Assembly: GCA_020025075.1 (NCBI GenBank)
Contig: JAHHSR010000068.1
Coordinates: 1 to 6,394, forward strand
DNA: 6,394 nucleotides
Reading direction: 5' to 3'
Origin: Pectinatus sp.
Lineage (GTDB): Bacteria; Bacillota; Negativicutes; Selenomonadales; Selenomonadaceae
Shown here in pieces: positions 6,148-6,394 of the stretch. A model generated the notes under the pieces. The model worked only from the letters and a program-made list of their open reading frames with translations, ran no database searches and had not been told where the DNA came from. The position numbers and the translations under genes were made by a program. Within the stretch, counting starts at the first letter, position 1. Every line of letters starts with the position of its first letter.

Positions 6148-6222
6148 ATCGTGTGCTCATCTCTGCGGTAAGGTTGACAAATGCTCTAAAATGCACCAAA
6201 CTTTTGTAAACAGCATTTTGTC
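6113..6222 (-). ncRNA. Candidate small RNA (about 110 nt), unrecognised class
   Basis: A near-consensus promoter (6229-6257) predicts a start at about 6221-6222. The predicted 5' end is exactly the start of an inverted repeat: GACAAAATGCT (6212-6222) pairs with AGCATTTGTC (6176-6185) with one bulged A. A shorter alternative stem can form between AAAATGC (6213-6219) and GCATTTT (6188-6194). A linker of about 30 nt follows, then an intrinsic terminator. No open frame with a ribosome binding site fills it, and it matches no riboswitch or RNA class that I recognise. It could also be a leader that attenuates rny, whose predicted start is about 290 bp further on. Confidence 0.5.
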
Positions 6223-6228
6223 GGCTTT

Positions 6229-6257
6229 ATTATATCAAATTCTTTCCTTAATATCAA
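6229..6257 (-). promoter_or_regulatory. Strong SigA-type extended -10 promoter
   Basis: TTGATA (6252-6257), a 17-bp spacer and TATAAT (6229-6234) on the minus strand, with TG one base ahead of the -10 (TGATATAAT), make the best promoter in the window. It fires toward rny. The first thing downstream is the inverted repeat of the candidate small RNA. It is also the closest good promoter upstream of rny. Confidence 0.85.
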
Positions 6258-6342
6258 TCAATTCAATTTTCGTTTTCCTCTCCTTCAAAAGCGAGACTGA
6301 TTCCAAAACGACAACTTTTTTATTAAATCCTTTTATGACCAT
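6235..6342 (-). CDS. Small open reading frame abutting the IS end (35 codons), doubtful
   Basis: An ATG at 6340-6342 opens 35 codons beginning MVIKGFNKKVVVLESVSLLK and ending KIELIDIKERI, with TGA at 6235-6237. A GGGAGG motif 6 nt upstream lies in the arm of the IS605-type end hairpin, so the mobile element could supply the ribosome binding site. The same frame is open upstream to an ATG at 6382-6384 inside tnpB. It may be a gene fragment left at the insertion site, or chance. Its 3' end overlaps the -35 to -10 region of the promoter at 6229-6257. The product is not recognised. Confidence 0.25.
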   Translation of the reverse strand: MVIKGFNKKVVVLESVSLLKERKTKIELIDIKERI

Positions 6343-6394
6343 TCTGAACCTCCCACGACTAAAGTCGCGGGGTTCTTGCTTCATTGACCAATGC
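6340..6394 (-). mobile_element. Right end of an IS200/IS605-family (TnpB-type) element
   Basis: GAAC...GTTC arms (6346-6349 and 6372-6375), CCC/GGG and CGACT/AGTCG around a short loop form the imperfect hairpin typical of right ends of tnpB-bearing IS605 elements, and it overlaps the tnpB stop codon. In this family the same segment is the 3' part of the omega RNA that guides TnpB. The likely element boundary is just after GGTTCA on the minus strand (about 6345). The rest of the element lies beyond the right edge. Confidence 0.7.
6359..6394 (-). CDS. tnpB: Partial tnpB: C-terminal end of a TnpB/OrfB RNA-guided nuclease
   Basis: The window contains only the last 11 codons, reading ALVNEARTPRL and ending at a TAG (6359-6361) inside the end hairpin. 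A C-terminal EAxTPRL motif fused to this hairpin is a hallmark of IS605/IS1341-group TnpB genes. The body of the gene, including the RuvC and zinc-finger parts, is outside the window, so intactness cannot be judged. Confidence 0.65.
   Translation of the reverse strand, partial: ALVNEARTPRL

Noticed and set aside
6000..6222. A known riboswitch, T-box, 6S RNA, tmRNA or RNase P RNA upstream of rny
   Set aside because: None of the conserved motifs that I know for these classes could be found in the minus-strand sequence.
6204..6233. Plus-strand promoter TTGTAA-N18-TATTAT opposite the small-RNA promoter
   Set aside because: Spacing and boxes are weaker than those on the minus strand, the TATTAT is partly the complement of the minus-strand TATAAT, and no gene follows on the plus strand.
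1..6394. CRISPR array, tRNA or rRNA genes, replication origin
   Set aside because: No regularly spaced repeats, no cloverleaf-like sequence with a GGTTCRA arm, no rRNA-like segment and no DnaA-box cluster were seen on either strand.

Overview
The window reads as a chromosomal segment of a low- to mid-GC Firmicutes-type bacterium. By eye it best fits the Negativicutes (Selenomonas/Mitsuokella/Megamonas-like). That is an inference from the groESL operon with a CIRCE operator, strong AGGAGG-type ribosome binding sites, and the rny - ymdB - spoVS order; no species call is possible. All confidently called genes lie on the minus strand, so transcription runs from high to low coordinates.

Along the direction of transcription, the right edge (6359-6394) holds the last codons of an IS200/IS605-type tnpB gene and the hairpin of that element's right end. 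Next comes about 500 bp without an intact gene (5850-6345). It contains a near-consensus extended -10 promoter (6229-6257), a candidate small RNA of about 110 nt ending at an intrinsic terminator (6113-6222), and what looks like the decayed 3' end of a gene just ahead of rny (5845-6014). Then follow rny (RNase Y, 4286-5824, with a puzzling start codon) and its own terminator; a new promoter; an unrecognised 176-aa gene (3606-4136); ymdB (2789-3571); an intergenic stretch with a sigma-H-like promoter; spoVS (2269-2529) and its terminator; and finally the groES-groEL operon (1775-2056, 116-1744), closed by a perfectly palindromic terminator at 57-82. The leftmost 43 bases fold as a nested hairpin that resembles an IS605-type end fragment.

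Functionally the window joins three themes. RNase Y and YmdB form the membrane-associated mRNA decay and cyclic-nucleotide branch, SpoVS is a small developmental regulator, and GroES-GroEL is the HrcA/CIRCE-controlled chaperonin. The genes are conventional. The less ordinary signals are the non-standard start of rny, the candidate small RNA at the mobile-element boundary, the sigma-H-like promoter in front of spoVS, and the unrecognised gene inserted between rny and ymdB.
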